Positions 8,604 through 17,352 of a stretch of 32,980 nucleotides of DNA are shown here, piece after piece. The position numbers and the translations under genes are program-made. The DNA comes from Cyanobacteria bacterium SW_9_44_58 (GTDB lineage Bacteria; Cyanobacteriota; Cyanobacteriia; Cyanobacteriales; Rubidibacteraceae), in assembly GCA_003021905.1 (NCBI GenBank), contig PXPI01000109.1:1-32980 (forward strand), read 5' to 3'. The notes beneath the pieces are model-generated. The model was not told the DNA's origin and ran no database searches. It saw only the letters and a list, made by a program, of their open reading frames with translations. Numbering within the stretch: position 1 is the first letter of the stretch; every line of letters begins with the position of its first letter.

Positions 8604-8624
8604 GCATCACTTCCTTTAAAGTCT

Positions 8625-8659
8625 CCCCTCGGTTATTCATCGATAAGAGCGAGGGGTTT
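8625..8659 (+). terminator. Terminator of dpsA
   Basis: CCCCTCG (8625-8631) pairs with CGAGGGG (8650-8656) and is followed by TTTC. It is 22 bp after the dpsA stop and faces the end of phoH. Confidence 0.65.
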
Positions 8660-8665
8660 CTTAGT

Positions 8666-9622
8666 TTAAATTTCGTATTGTTCATAAGCAGAGACAATGC
8701 GTTGCACAATGGGATGACGCACCACATCTCCTTGGGATAATTCACAGATGGCAATCCCTTCCACAGAGTGAAGAATATTCAGGGCGGTTACCAACCCTGA
8801 TTGTTGATTGCGCGGTAAGTCAGTTTGGGTAATATCTCCCGTAACGACCATGCGGGAAGAAAACCCTAAGCGGGTTAGCACCATTTTCATTTGCGCAGCA
8901 GTGGTGTTTTGCGCCTCATCAACAATGACAAAGGCATTGTTCAGGGTACGCCCCCGCATATAAGCTAGAGGGGCAATTTCAATGGTTCCTTTTGCCATTA
9001 AATCTGGAATTTTTTCCGGATCAATCAATTCGTAAAGCGCATCATAAAGGGGGCGCAAGAAGGGATTCACTTTTTCTTGTAAATCCCCGGGCAAAAAGCC
9101 TAGTTTTTCCCCAGCCTCCACTGCCGGACGCGTTAGAATAAGCCGTTGATACTCGTCTTTAAGTAACGCTTGAACGGCAAGAATGGTTGCCAAGAAAGTT
9201 TTTCCCGTTCCGGCAGGACCAGTACAAAACGTCACATCGTAAGATTGAATGGCTTTAATGTATTGCCGTTGCCGAAAGGTTTTGGCGCGGACTTGTTCCC
9301 CCCGGCGAGTACGGGCGAGAACATGTTGCTGCAAGTCTTGATAATCTTCTAAGCGTCCTGTGTCTTGGGCTTGAAAGGCGGTCATGATCTCAGCTTCGGA
9401 GATCGCCTTTCCTTGTTCCCAGTAGGGTTTAAGGGAACGCACCACCGCTAGACATCGTTCCACTGGCTTTTCTTTGCCAGTAATTAAGAGTTCTTGTCCC
9501 CGCATCACTAATTTCGCCCCAGTTTGACGGGAAAGGAGTTTTAAATTAGCTTCTTGAGGACCCGATAGCGCGATCGCGCTTTCACTACTGGGAAGTTCAA
9601 TGGTTTTGACCGCCTCTGTCAT
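8666..9622 (-). CDS. phoH: PhoH-family ATPase (PhoH/YbeZ-like)
   Basis: A 318-residue cytosolic ATPase. An N-terminal KH-like/oligomerisation region precedes the P-loop: Walker A GPAGTGKT at 135-142, Walker B FVIVDE at 231-236, and TGDITQTDLP afterwards. The family is linked to RNA metabolism and ribosome maturation (YbeZ with YbeY). Here it sits 10 bp after a KH-domain RNA-binding gene and rpsP on the same strand, which supports an RNA or ribosome role rather than a phosphate role. It is convergent with dpsA. Confidence 0.93.
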   Translation of the reverse strand: MTEAVKTIELPSSESAIALSGPQEANLKLLSRQTGAKLVMRGQELLITGKEKPVERCLAVVRSLKPYWEQGKAISEAEIMTAFQAQDTGRLEDYQDLQQHVLARTRRGEQVRAKTFRQRQYIKAIQSYDVTFCTGPAGTGKTFLATILAVQALLKDEYQRLILTRPAVEAGEKLGFLPGDLQEKVNPFLRPLYDALYELIDPEKIPDLMAKGTIEIAPLAYMRGRTLNNAFVIVDEAQNTTAAQMKMVLTRLGFSSRMVVTGDITQTDLPRNQQSGLVTALNILHSVEGIAICELSQGDVVRHPIVQRIVSAYEQYEI

Positions 9623-9632
9623 TGCAATTCAA

Positions 9633-10094
9633 TTAGGAATTTTTTGGCGTTAATTGACCGGAAGAACGCTTCGGAGTAGGTTTTGGGCGCTTCTGCGGTT
9701 TCTTTTTATTTCTCCCTTCTTTGCCCGTTGGTTTTGAGGAGTGCTCAGAACGTTCCTTGGAACGTTGATTGGGTTTGCCGCGCTTCCCAACTTCGCTTGT
9801 TGTTTCTGTTGCCCCATAAATATCCAAATAAACCGATTGCTCTGCTGCTAGAGCAGCGGCCTTGAGAACTGTACGAATCGCACTAAGATTGCGTCCGCCT
9901 CGCCCAAACACTTTTCCCTGATCGGTTTGTTCTAACGCCAAACGAATCCAAACCCGTTGATTTTGGTTTGTGGATTCGCAATCAATTCGTAAGTTCTCAG
10001 GAGAATCTAACAAAGGCGTTAATAAAAATCGGACTAACTCCGTATAATGAGGCTGAGGGGAAGCTGGGGATGAAGAATTGACAAAATTAGGCAT
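9633..10094 (-). CDS. khpA: KH-domain RNA-binding protein KhpA with basic tail
   Basis: A 153-residue protein. Residues ~15-95 form the KhpA/YlqC KH domain, with the loop GRGGRN at about 64-69 and [12 protein letters not shown] after it. The remaining ~55 residues are a Lys/Arg/Pro-rich tail ([16 protein letters not shown]) that is probably disordered and could bind RNA; basic Firmicute KhpA proteins usually end near 80 residues. Its first codons overlap the end of rpsP by 8 bp, so translation is likely coupled. KhpA proteins bind small RNAs and mRNAs, often with KhpB, which is not seen here. Confidence 0.9.
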   Translation of the reverse strand: MPNFVNSSSPASPQPHYTELVRFLLTPLLDSPENLRIDCESTNQNQRVWIRLALEQTDQGKVFGRGGRNLSAIRTVLKAAALAAEQSVYLDIYGATETTSEVGKRGKPNQRSKERSEHSSKPTGKEGRNKKKPQKRPKPTPKRSSGQLTPKNS

Positions 10095-10335
10095 TCACTT
10101 GTTGATACACCTGAGCTCTTTTCAAAATATGATCGACGGTTTGGGTGGGTTTAGCGCCTTTTTGCAATCGTTTGACAATAGCAGGAACATTCAGGCGTGT
10201 CTCCCCAGTTCTCGGGTTATAAAACCCTAACTCCTCTAGGGGACGACCATCGCGACGATCGCTGTTGTTCATGGCAACAATGCGATAACTTGCTTCTCGT
10301 TTTTTTCCGAATCGTTTTAAGCGCAGTTTGACCAT
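10087..10335 (-). CDS. rpsP: 30S ribosomal protein S16
   Basis: An 82-residue protein of standard S16 length. It begins [20 protein letters not shown] and carries the conserved [15 protein letters not shown] segment at about 27-41. It is a structural protein of the small ribosomal subunit. It heads the rpsP-khpA-phoH cluster on the minus strand; the first two overlap by 8 bp and phoH follows 10 bp later. Confidence 0.98.
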   Translation of the reverse strand: MVKLRLKRFGKKREASYRIVAMNNSDRRDGRPLEELGFYNPRTGETRLNVPAIVKRLQKGAKPTQTVDHILKRAQVYQQVNA

Positions 10336-10394
10336 TTTCTCTCAACTCAATAATAATCTCCCCACAATTGTACAGAATTTCTAGGGGATTTATC

Positions 10395-10500
10395 TATAAT
10401 AAACCAGTCACAGAGCCATCGGTTTGAAACTGATGGACGGGACTTTCAAGGGACGGAGGAAATCTTCACTCTCCTCTAAAATCCGCCTCGATTATCGCGC
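10395..10500 (+). promoter_or_regulatory. Candidate promoter and structured leader before the LCP gene
   Basis: TATAAT at 10395-10400 is a full -10 match, though no good -35 is seen. About 10 nt after the expected start comes a strong hairpin: CCATCGGTT (10416-10424) with AACTGATGG (10428-10436), 9 bp with a 3-nt loop. A second one is GGAGGA (10455-10460) with TCCTCT (10472-10477). It could be a leader of the downstream gene or a separate small RNA. No known riboswitch is recognised. Confidence 0.35.
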
Positions 10501-10593
10501 GGAATGTCAACAGGTTTAGCCAATTGTCACTTTATGTTACTTTTTGAGCAAGTTTGCCCGGAAAACAAACTGAGCTATCATCAAATGAAGTAA

Positions 10594-12015
10594 GTGAGTG
10601 TGAGGAAGCCCGTGCAACTTCAGAGAACCCAACCATCCGGAAAATCAAAAAAAATCGTAACGCCTAAAAAAAGGCGTCAATCTCCCCATTGGTTTTTAAT
10701 GGGATTGGGATTATCAGGCGTTGCCATGCTCTCGGCAACTGCAGGGGCGTTGCTAGCGGTTACCCTATCTTCAAAACCCTTGCAAGTGAGTCCTAAAACA
10801 GCTGAGCAAGATGCCGCTTTTAATGAAGAAGAAACCATTTCCAAGCAAGCTCCTTTGCAACTGCCAAAATTAACGCGACCCATTAACATTTTGGTTTTAG
10901 GAACAAAAGTATTAAGTTCTGACCTAGGAAAATCGGCTAAAGAAACCGGCGGTTATTATGCACGGGTTAATTCTTTTAAAGGGTTAGCCGATACCATGCT
11001 GCTGATGCGGTTTAACCCCGAAACTGATGACCTTTCTATTTTGTCTATTCCGCGAGATACACCCGTTTATTTACCCGGTTACGGACGAATGAAAATCAAT
11101 ACTGCCAATAAACGCGGGGGAAGTGCCCTCAGTGCTAAAGCGGTTCAGAAATTATTAAATGATGTGTCCATTGACCGGTATGTGCGAGTAAACATTCAAG
11201 GGGCGGAAAAGTTGATTGATGCCCTAGGAGGGGTGGAATTATATGTTCCCCAGGATATGCAATATCAAGATCGCAGTCAGCATCTCAACATTGATATTGA
11301 GAAAGGACGGCAACGACTCGATGGGGAAACTGCCGTTGATTTTATGCTATATCGTCATGATGAATATGGCGATATTGGACGGGTACAACGTCAACAAATG
11401 TTGATTCGAGCCATGATTGAACAGGCTTTGAATCCAGCTACTTTAGCCAGAATTCCCGAGATTTATTCAGTGGTTAGATCCAATGTGGATACCAATTTAA
11501 GTATTGAGGAAATTTTAGCGTTAGCCGGATTTACGGCCAAACGAGATCAGAAAAATATTGAAATGTTCATGTTGCCCGGAGAATTTGGAAAAATGCAAAA
11601 ACAAGGGCAATCCATTAGTTATTGGCTGCCAAATGAACGCAAAATTGATCAAATGATGGCTCGTCATTTTAATGTCGGGAATACGAGAAATGTTAATGAT
11701 AATGATAGTGATGTTTCTCCGTATATTCGCATTGCCATCCAAGATAGTACTGATAATTCGCAAGCGGTACGCTCAGCTGTTAGAACGTTAGAAGAAGCTG
11801 GATATCGCAATGTTTATGTTGCTTCCGAGTGGAGTCAACCGTTATCGAAAACTCGGATTATTGCTCAAAACGGGAACTTAGAAGCAGCGGAAGCCATTGC
11901 TGATGCCCTGGGAATTGGAGAAATCCGAGTGGAAAGTACAGGAGCTTTAAACTCTGCAGTAAGCGTTCAATTAGGAAAAGATTGGGTCTCTCGTCAGAAG
12001 TCGAAATTGGAATAA
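10594..12015 (+). CDS. LytR-CpsA-Psr (LCP) family ligase with LytR_C domain
   Basis: A 473-residue single-pass membrane protein. A basic N-terminus is followed by a membrane segment at ~33-58, then the LCP domain with ADTMLLMRFNPE (132-142), IPRDTPV (152-158, with Arg154 and Asp155) and RHDEYGDIGRVQRQ (254-267). The C-terminal ~100 residues (from IRIAIQDST) match the LytR_C domain. LCP enzymes attach polymers from lipid carriers to cell-wall peptidoglycan. The GTG at 10594 is one of three close GTG codons; GTG at 10612 has GAGGA 5-6 nt upstream and may be the real start. It is convergent with the AI-2E gene. Confidence 0.92.
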   Translation: MSVRKPVQLQRTQPSGKSKKIVTPKKRRQSPHWFLMGLGLSGVAMLSATAGALLAVTLSSKPLQVSPKTAEQDAAFNEEETISKQAPLQLPKLTRPINILVLGTKVLSSDLGKSAKETGGYYARVNSFKGLADTMLLMRFNPETDDLSILSIPRDTPVYLPGYGRMKINTANKRGGSALSAKAVQKLLNDVSIDRYVRVNIQGAEKLIDALGGVELYVPQDMQYQDRSQHLNIDIEKGRQRLDGETAVDFMLYRHDEYGDIGRVQRQQMLIRAMIEQALNPATLARIPEIYSVVRSNVDTNLSIEEILALAGFTAKRDQKNIEMFMLPGEFGKMQKQGQSISYWLPNERKIDQMMARHFNVGNTRNVNDNDSDVSPYIRIAIQDSTDNSQAVRSAVRTLEEAGYRNVYVASEWSQPLSKTRIIAQNGNLEAAEAIADALGIGEIRVESTGALNSAVSVQLGKDWVSRQKSKLE

Positions 12016-12023
12016 GTCTCTAA

Positions 12024-13133
12024 TTAAGAAATACCAGTTTCAGAAACCGTTGTTTCATGGTCGAAATTATTGTTGGTAATTGCAGTTGAAGTATTGTTTT
12101 TTTGAGATGCCATTCTCAACGTGCTTTTAATCGTGGCAGCAATGGGAACAGCAATTAAAACGCCTAAATATCCTGATATTCTTGCTTTTACCATTAAAGA
12201 AAATAAAACGACAATGGGATTGAGTCCAGTGAGCGTTCCTAATAGTCGAGGGGTAATGGTATTTTCAATAATTTGATCAATAATTAAGGCAACTACTAAA
12301 ACTTTTAAGCCCAGCCAAATACTTTTTAGAGTAAGAATCAAGCCGATAATAAAAATTGTTAAAATTGCGCCAAACGGAATTAATCCCATAATGCCGATTC
12401 CAACGGCAAATAATAAATAAAATGGAACATTTAATAGCCAAAATGTGGGAATCATCACGACGGTTAGCGAAGTCGCTAAAGCAAATTGATTAACGATATA
12501 GCTATTAAAATTGCGTCGTAGGGAGCGCAACACTTGATTGCCGGTTTCTGGAAACCAAACTTCCACCGTACTTTCTAGGAATCCTTTATAAAAAATTGCA
12601 AGGAAGACGGTTAAAATTAAAATAAAAAATATTTGCAAAAAGTTGCTAATTGTCCCTAGCACGAAATTAGGCAACTCTACGATAAATGACTGAAGTTGAT
12701 CTTGGAGAGTAATTTCTATTTGCTCGCTCCAGTCAGTCAAATCAAGGCTAATTAAGGCTCCTAGCTGCTGTAGTTGAAGTTCAGCAGATTCTGTCCAATT
12801 CGGAATTCTATTTTGTAAGGTGTATAATTGTTCCAACAAAAATGGAATGCTAAAAAGAGCAACTAAAGTTGCGATAATAATTGTACTAAAAAAGACGATG
12901 AGAACTGCATAGCCATGTTTTACATTGAAATTCTCTAAAAAACTGGCGGGATAACTTAATAGAAATGCTAGCAAAGAAGCCGCGATAAATATCATAATCA
13001 ATTGCTTGAAATAATCGATAAATCCTAGAAATAGCCACCCGTCAAGGAGAATTAAAGGAAATATTAATAAAACAACTAACCATCGGGGAAGTGTTTCGCT
13101 TAAACGGTTAACCCACTGTGCGATCGCGTTCAT
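12024..13133 (-). CDS. AI-2E family (PerM/UPF0118) membrane protein
   Basis: About 369 residues from ATG 13133; a TTG at 13145 would add four. There are about seven or eight hydrophobic membrane segments, starting with LVVLLIFPLILLDGWLFLGF. The family-typical LIPFGAILTIF and ENTITPRLLGTLTGLNPIVV stretches occur in the last third. Family members export small molecules or ions (AI-2 exporter TqsA, Na+/H+ antiporters); the substrate here is unknown. The stop is 8 bp from the LCP gene's stop on the other strand. Confidence 0.88.
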   Translation of the reverse strand: MNAIAQWVNRLSETLPRWLVVLLIFPLILLDGWLFLGFIDYFKQLIMIFIAASLLAFLLSYPASFLENFNVKHGYAVLIVFFSTIIIATLVALFSIPFLLEQLYTLQNRIPNWTESAELQLQQLGALISLDLTDWSEQIEITLQDQLQSFIVELPNFVLGTISNFLQIFFILILTVFLAIFYKGFLESTVEVWFPETGNQVLRSLRRNFNSYIVNQFALATSLTVVMIPTFWLLNVPFYLLFAVGIGIMGLIPFGAILTIFIIGLILTLKSIWLGLKVLVVALIIDQIIENTITPRLLGTLTGLNPIVVLFSLMVKARISGYLGVLIAVPIAATIKSTLRMASQKNNTSTAITNNNFDHETTVSETGIS

Positions 13134-13213
13134 TTTTTTAAGCAATTTTCAAGACACTTCTGAAAATGATAGATCAATTTGGGTGAAATTCAACCAAGTT
13201 TCTATCTATAGAT

Positions 13214-13981
13214 CTAGTTTTTAATAATCTTCCATCCTAAGCGAGTGGGTTGTTGATAAATTTTCTTTAAAGTATTAATATCGCGATCGGAAATTTCCGG
13301 CGACTCTCTAACTTGTGAAAAATAAAGCGCATCATTCGGATTTTGACTATGCCCCCAAATTCCTAAAGCGTGACCGATTTCATGGCGGGCGCTGGGAAGG
13401 ATATGAATCCTTGCTTGATCGGGACTGATTTCAATGATCATGCGATGGATCAACCGTGAATTGTTTACATCAAACTCATAACGGGTACGGGCGCTACGGG
13501 CGCGGGAAAATTCCAGCTTGTTTGTTTTGGGATCCCGTGTTGTATTGAGAGGCGGGCGCGATCGCGCAATAATAATATCGGCTTGAGCGCGATTAGAGAT
13601 GCGTTGTAAAGGAATATAGGCGTCCCATTCCCGAATTGCAGTCATTACTGCTTCAACCCATTCCTGTTGTTCTCCCTCAGATAAATCCAGATAAATCTTG
13701 ACTGGAAATTGCGACCAGATTAAATAACCAAGGGGACTCGGTTCCACTTGCGAAAAATAATCTCCTGCCTCAGCATTAACGTTCCATTCTGCCAAGGAAG
13801 GGGGTAAAGGATGCCGTTGAGGCGCAGGAAGTTTTGCTTCAGTTTGGGAAGACGCAATATTAGTAGTGATAAAAATCACTAAAAAAGAGAAAATAGTGAT
13901 TAATATCACTCTTGAAGCTTTGTTTCCCAATCTCCCAATTATGGGAAACTGGTACTGAGTCATTGGCAACAATCGCTTCAT
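13214..13981 (-). CDS. Exported metzincin-like zinc metalloprotease
   Basis: A 255-residue protein from ATG 13981; the frame can be extended by a TTG at 13990. A hydrophobic segment at ~25-43 is a signal peptide or anchor. The zinc site is HEIGHALGIWGHS at 200-212, with His200, Glu201 and His204. The third His is at 211, one residue later than in the classic HExxHxxGxxH. Matrixin-like bacterial proteins often have this HExGHxLGxxGHS form. The C-terminal SDRDINTLKKIYQ fits the matrixin fold. It probably acts in the periplasm or outside. Confidence 0.8.
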   Translation of the reverse strand: MKRLLPMTQYQFPIIGRLGNKASRVILITIFSFLVIFITTNIASSQTEAKLPAPQRHPLPPSLAEWNVNAEAGDYFSQVEPSPLGYLIWSQFPVKIYLDLSEGEQQEWVEAVMTAIREWDAYIPLQRISNRAQADIIIARSRPPLNTTRDPKTNKLEFSRARSARTRYEFDVNNSRLIHRMIIEISPDQARIHILPSARHEIGHALGIWGHSQNPNDALYFSQVRESPEISDRDINTLKKIYQQPTRLGWKIIKN

Positions 13982-14011
13982 GTTAGGCAAAATGACTCAA
14001 TTGAAACGAAC

Positions 14012-17000
14012 TTAGCCTTCATAAGGAAATGATTCCGGGAACATACACTTGTCGCTATCACAGCCGCTAGGCCCTGCTTCTTCTCCTTCTCCTTGATCAT
14101 ACTTGAGCAAGGCAGCATGAAAATCGTCCATAGTCCGTCGTTCCTCTACTTCTTGCATTAGGCGATTGTACGTTGCTTCATCAATGGGTTCAAAGGGCAA
14201 ACGCGGGAAAGTCTGATAGGCATCAAAACGGGCCAATAAGGCAAAGGAAATGTATCCTTCATTGTTCTCAATTCCTTGATAAATCGCTTTGCCCAACTCC
14301 TCGATTTCATGTTCCCGAAGTTCCAGGGTGGCAGAAGTATTGTGGGTAACGTAATGTTTTTGCACCTGCATGGCAAAATCAAACTGCGCCAACACTGGAA
14401 ACTGCGCAATATCAATATCATCTGCCCCTGGTAAATCCGCCCAAGAAACCGCAACGGGAATTTCCACTAACCATTCTGTACAGCGGGAATCAAAGGGATC
14501 GTTGAGCAAGTTTCCGTCTTCATCTTTATCCGACTGGGAAGGAATGACATTATAGCCATAATCAATGCAAGCTAGCGCCACTGGATCGTTTTTGCCAAAG
14601 GTGACGCGACGAATAAACCGCACTGCTTTCGGCGGATGCCAACCGGGAGACGCGCCGGTTAATAAGGATTTGGTACCGCTGGGTTGGACAGTGGTGCATC
14701 GATTGGGACGTTTAATGCCATGCCTGTCGCAGTAATCCCAAACCGTTTCATGAACAATCTCCCGCCATTTCTCTAAATAGGCTTTTTCACGCTGTTTGAA
14801 CCGCTTTCCTTGTTCGGTATTGGGACGGCCTGCTTCCCACCAGCGCAACCATTCGACACCGAAGGCATGGACAAAGAAATCAAATAATCCGGTAAAGGAA
14901 ACACCAACAATCGGATCCAGTTCTCGACTGTACTGATAACGGGGTTCAACAAATTCATGATTGAGAAGGGCTGCCACCGATAATGCCCCTGCTTGGAACG
15001 CCTCTTTTTGTTCTTGTTCATTGTCAGGATCAATCTGATTTAAGTGGATTTCCGAAAGGTTGCAATGGAAGTTACTCCCAATAATTTCCCCGCAGTTATG
15101 AGCCACCAAGCCATTGGCATCAAAGCGATGAACTCCCGGAACCGTACAATCATAAACCGCTTCCACCCCATTGGGTTCAATATTGGCAACAGTTGCCGTA
15201 AATCGTTCTTGGAGTAAGTGGCACGCTTGTTCTGCTAAGGCATTGGCAAGTAAGGTACTGGTTTCTGGGGTACTCAAGCCGATGAGGTGTTGAAAAACAT
15301 GAAGATTGTCATCAGCAATTACCAGTTCATTTCGCAAGCAGGTTGATGCAATGCCTAACCGTAACAGCATCTGTTGCAGGGCTTGCAACTCTTCCCCGCT
15401 TTCTCGGACTAAAGTGAGACTAATCCCTTGATTGGGACGATTCTGCAGTATGGCCTCCGCAGAAAACAATCCTTGCAAGAATCCCAGATAAAAGTCATAG
15501 CTTCCTTGTTGTACCTGTTTGGTAATTGCGCAACGTCTTTCAGGGCGCGTTAACAACTGGGTTGTTCCCTGTTCTCTCTCTGCTTCTAGAACAGTAGAAG
15601 AAGGCGCTTCCGCTGCAATGTCGCCATAAAAACCAATTTCCCAACCTTGTTCAAAGTTGCCATGACCTTCCCAGGGACGAATATTGCGGTGATTGTGAAG
15701 CATCACGCGATCGCGCGGTTTGAGATTCTCCACTGCTACCCATTCCGTATATTGCTGTTTCTGGGTTTGCGCTGTTACTTTTAAGACTTGATGATTATTG
15801 GTTAACCGTAGGGTGTATCCTTCTTCTGTTGTTAACTTAACAAGGGGTTTGTTGCCGGTATAGAAGAACCCCTCCGGCGTTGTACTAAATAATTCCCCAT
15901 TGACATAGACACTGTGCTGAATGCCAATTAAATCTTTAACCTGTTTCGCCCCATATTCTGTGTGCACCCAAGTATCTGCAGTGACACAAGGATTTAGCCC
16001 GTAACGTTGCAGGCGGTGTTCCATCTCCTCATCAGAGATTTCTCCCTGACATTGATTCCTTAACCAAGTTTTCGCCTTCTCACTCCCTTCTGTGGTGTAG
16101 AGGCGCAGGAACTCCCGTTTCTTTTCTGCTGTATCTAAAAGATCCACATTAGCACGGGCAATTGCCTCGGGTGCATACTGAATTGCCCCTTCACCGGAAT
16201 AAAACTGACTGCGGACTGCTTCCACACATTCGGCTAAACTGGGTGAGGCGTGATAAACGCGCGTGTGATTAGCCATTCGCAGGGCGTCTCGTTCGGGATC
16301 AATGCGCCAGTTGCCATTTTCATCCGGTTGCCAGAGATTTTGCTTCAATAAGGGCGAATTAGCATCAAACTGTCTAATCCCTGCGCTCCTGCGAATATTG
16401 CCTGCTACAACAGTGGCAGCCGCTTCGTCAATTAATAAACAGCATTCCTCAGCATTGAGTTTTCGCCCTTGGGCACGGTTTAGAATCTTCGCTAAACGCG
16501 GATATAAGTCGGGAATTTTAATGGGATTGGCAACCCCGCCAAACCCTTTGAGGCGCTCTCCTGCCGGACGAACATGGCTGGGATCAATTTCAACATTGAT
16601 TTCTGTTGCTAATTCCTCATTGCTGGAAAGTTCCAACAGTGCCTGATACGACTGTACCCATCCCTCACGGGAATCGCCAATACAGATACTAACCTGTTGC
16701 GAGTTATTGATTTTAACTGTTGTTTCTTCTTGACGGGCTTCCGGCAAGACAGTACCAATTTCCCCGACAATTGAAACATTGAGGCGATTGCAAATTGCAG
16801 GGAGTTGGCTAATATGTTTTTCTTCTAAGACAGCACCCGTTCCACAGCCCATCATGGCTAAGTCCATCATCAAGCCAAAGGCGCGCCAATCCACCACATT
16901 AGTTGAAGTGCAATTATAAGCGCCGGAATAGTTGTTGGGCTGTTCTAGCCACTGAGTTCCCCCAACCCACAGCCAACGCCCTGCAGGAAGGCTTTTGAGG

Positions 17001-17209
17001 TTAGTCATCATTTTATTGAGAAGTTCGGCTTCTTCGTTTGTGAGTTGACCCAGTTTGACTAACCCGAAAAGGCAACGATCGCGCACTTGTTCCCATGTTT
17101 CTCGCCCGCCATCGCTCCGGCGGCTATAAGTCCGAAAGAAAACAGGATTCGCCACTGGTGCATTTTTCGGGAAATTTGTGGATTGTTGACGCTCAAGCTC
17201 TCTGACCAT
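14012..17209 (-). CDS. nrdJ: Adenosylcobalamin-dependent (class II) ribonucleotide reductase containing an intein
   Basis: The open frame is 1065 residues; without the intein (408-705) the enzyme is 767 residues. It converts ribonucleotides to deoxyribonucleotides using a thiyl radical made by adenosylcobalamin. Visible parts are NCTSTN (Cys100) and GCGTGAVLEE, NIRRSAGIRQF, the active-site NP/CGEI split by the intein (Cys706, Glu708), HCNLSEI, PSGTKSLLTGASPG, and the C-terminal redox pair Cys1050/Cys1055 (CDSDKC). These match the Cys layout of Lactobacillus RTPR. The reductase is useful without oxygen-dependent diiron. It is divergent from the PNPOx-like gene. Confidence 0.95.
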   Translation of the reverse strand: MVRELERQQSTNFPKNAPVANPVFFRTYSRRSDGGRETWEQVRDRCLFGLVKLGQLTNEEAELLNKMMTNLKSLPAGRWLWVGGTQWLEQPNNYSGAYNCTSTNVVDWRAFGLMMDLAMMGCGTGAVLEEKHISQLPAICNRLNVSIVGEIGTVLPEARQEETTVKINNSQQVSICIGDSREGWVQSYQALLELSSNEELATEINVEIDPSHVRPAGERLKGFGGVANPIKIPDLYPRLAKILNRAQGRKLNAEECCLLIDEAAATVVAGNIRRSAGIRQFDANSPLLKQNLWQPDENGNWRIDPERDALRMANHTRVYHASPSLAECVEAVRSQFYSGEGAIQYAPEAIARANVDLLDTAEKKREFLRLYTTEGSEKAKTWLRNQCQGEISDEEMEHRLQRYGLNPCVTADTWVHTEYGAKQVKDLIGIQHSVYVNGELFSTTPEGFFYTGNKPLVKLTTEEGYTLRLTNNHQVLKVTAQTQKQQYTEWVAVENLKPRDRVMLHNHRNIRPWEGHGNFEQGWEIGFYGDIAAEAPSSTVLEAEREQGTTQLLTRPERRCAITKQVQQGSYDFYLGFLQGLFSAEAILQNRPNQGISLTLVRESGEELQALQQMLLRLGIASTCLRNELVIADDNLHVFQHLIGLSTPETSTLLANALAEQACHLLQERFTATVANIEPNGVEAVYDCTVPGVHRFDANGLVAHNCGEIIGSNFHCNLSEIHLNQIDPDNEQEQKEAFQAGALSVAALLNHEFVEPRYQYSRELDPIVGVSFTGLFDFFVHAFGVEWLRWWEAGRPNTEQGKRFKQREKAYLEKWREIVHETVWDYCDRHGIKRPNRCTTVQPSGTKSLLTGASPGWHPPKAVRFIRRVTFGKNDPVALACIDYGYNVIPSQSDKDEDGNLLNDPFDSRCTEWLVEIPVAVSWADLPGADDIDIAQFPVLAQFDFAMQVQKHYVTHNTSATLELREHEIEELGKAIYQGIENNEGYISFALLARFDAYQTFPRLPFEPIDEATYNRLMQEVEERRTMDDFHAALLKYDQGEGEEAGPSGCDSDKCMFPESFPYEG
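15095..15988 (-). other. Intein in the ribonucleotide reductase, with degraded homing endonuclease
   Basis: Residues 408-705 of the precursor (298 aa) form an in-frame intein. Block A begins CVTADTWVHTEYG; block B has TNNH at 470-473; the C-terminal block runs VYDCTVPGVHRFDANGLVAHN, with the penultimate His704, terminal Asn705 and +1 Cys706. All residues needed for splicing are present. The middle has one LAGLIDADG-like segment, GFLQGLFSAEA (576-586), whose acidic pattern is altered, so the endonuclease is probably inactive and shortened. The insertion is directly before the catalytic cysteine in NPCGE. Confidence 0.93.
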
Positions 17210-17287
17210 AACAGGGTGAATTTAATTGATCTCGATAAGGAGTGAGATTCTCATCTTAATTAATTCTCGCGGTAGGGTAAAGGTGGT

Positions 17288-17327
17288 GGCAAAAAGTTTT
17301 GCCATTTGCAAAAAACTGCGCTATAAC
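17288..17327 (+). promoter_or_regulatory. Promoter of the PNPOx-like gene with overlapping palindrome
   Basis: TTGCCA (17299-17304) and TATAAC (17322-17327), each matching 5 of 6 positions, are spaced by 17 bp. The palindrome GGCAAAA-AG-TTTTGCC (17288-17303) overlaps the -35 box and may be an operator. The predicted start near 17334 gives a leader of about 20 nt to the ATG at 17353. Confidence 0.5.
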
Positions 17328-17352
17328 TAACAAGGAGATTGCCCTTACCTTC

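Noticed and set aside
10411-10500. Glutamine (glnA-type) riboswitch
   Set aside because: The segment has GACGGAGG, which recalls the motif, but the conserved closing parts are missing and the downstream gene is a cell-wall ligase.
17210-17290. Cobalamin riboswitch before the B12-dependent reductase or cobI
   Set aside because: The leaders are too short and the B12-box-like conserved core is not present.
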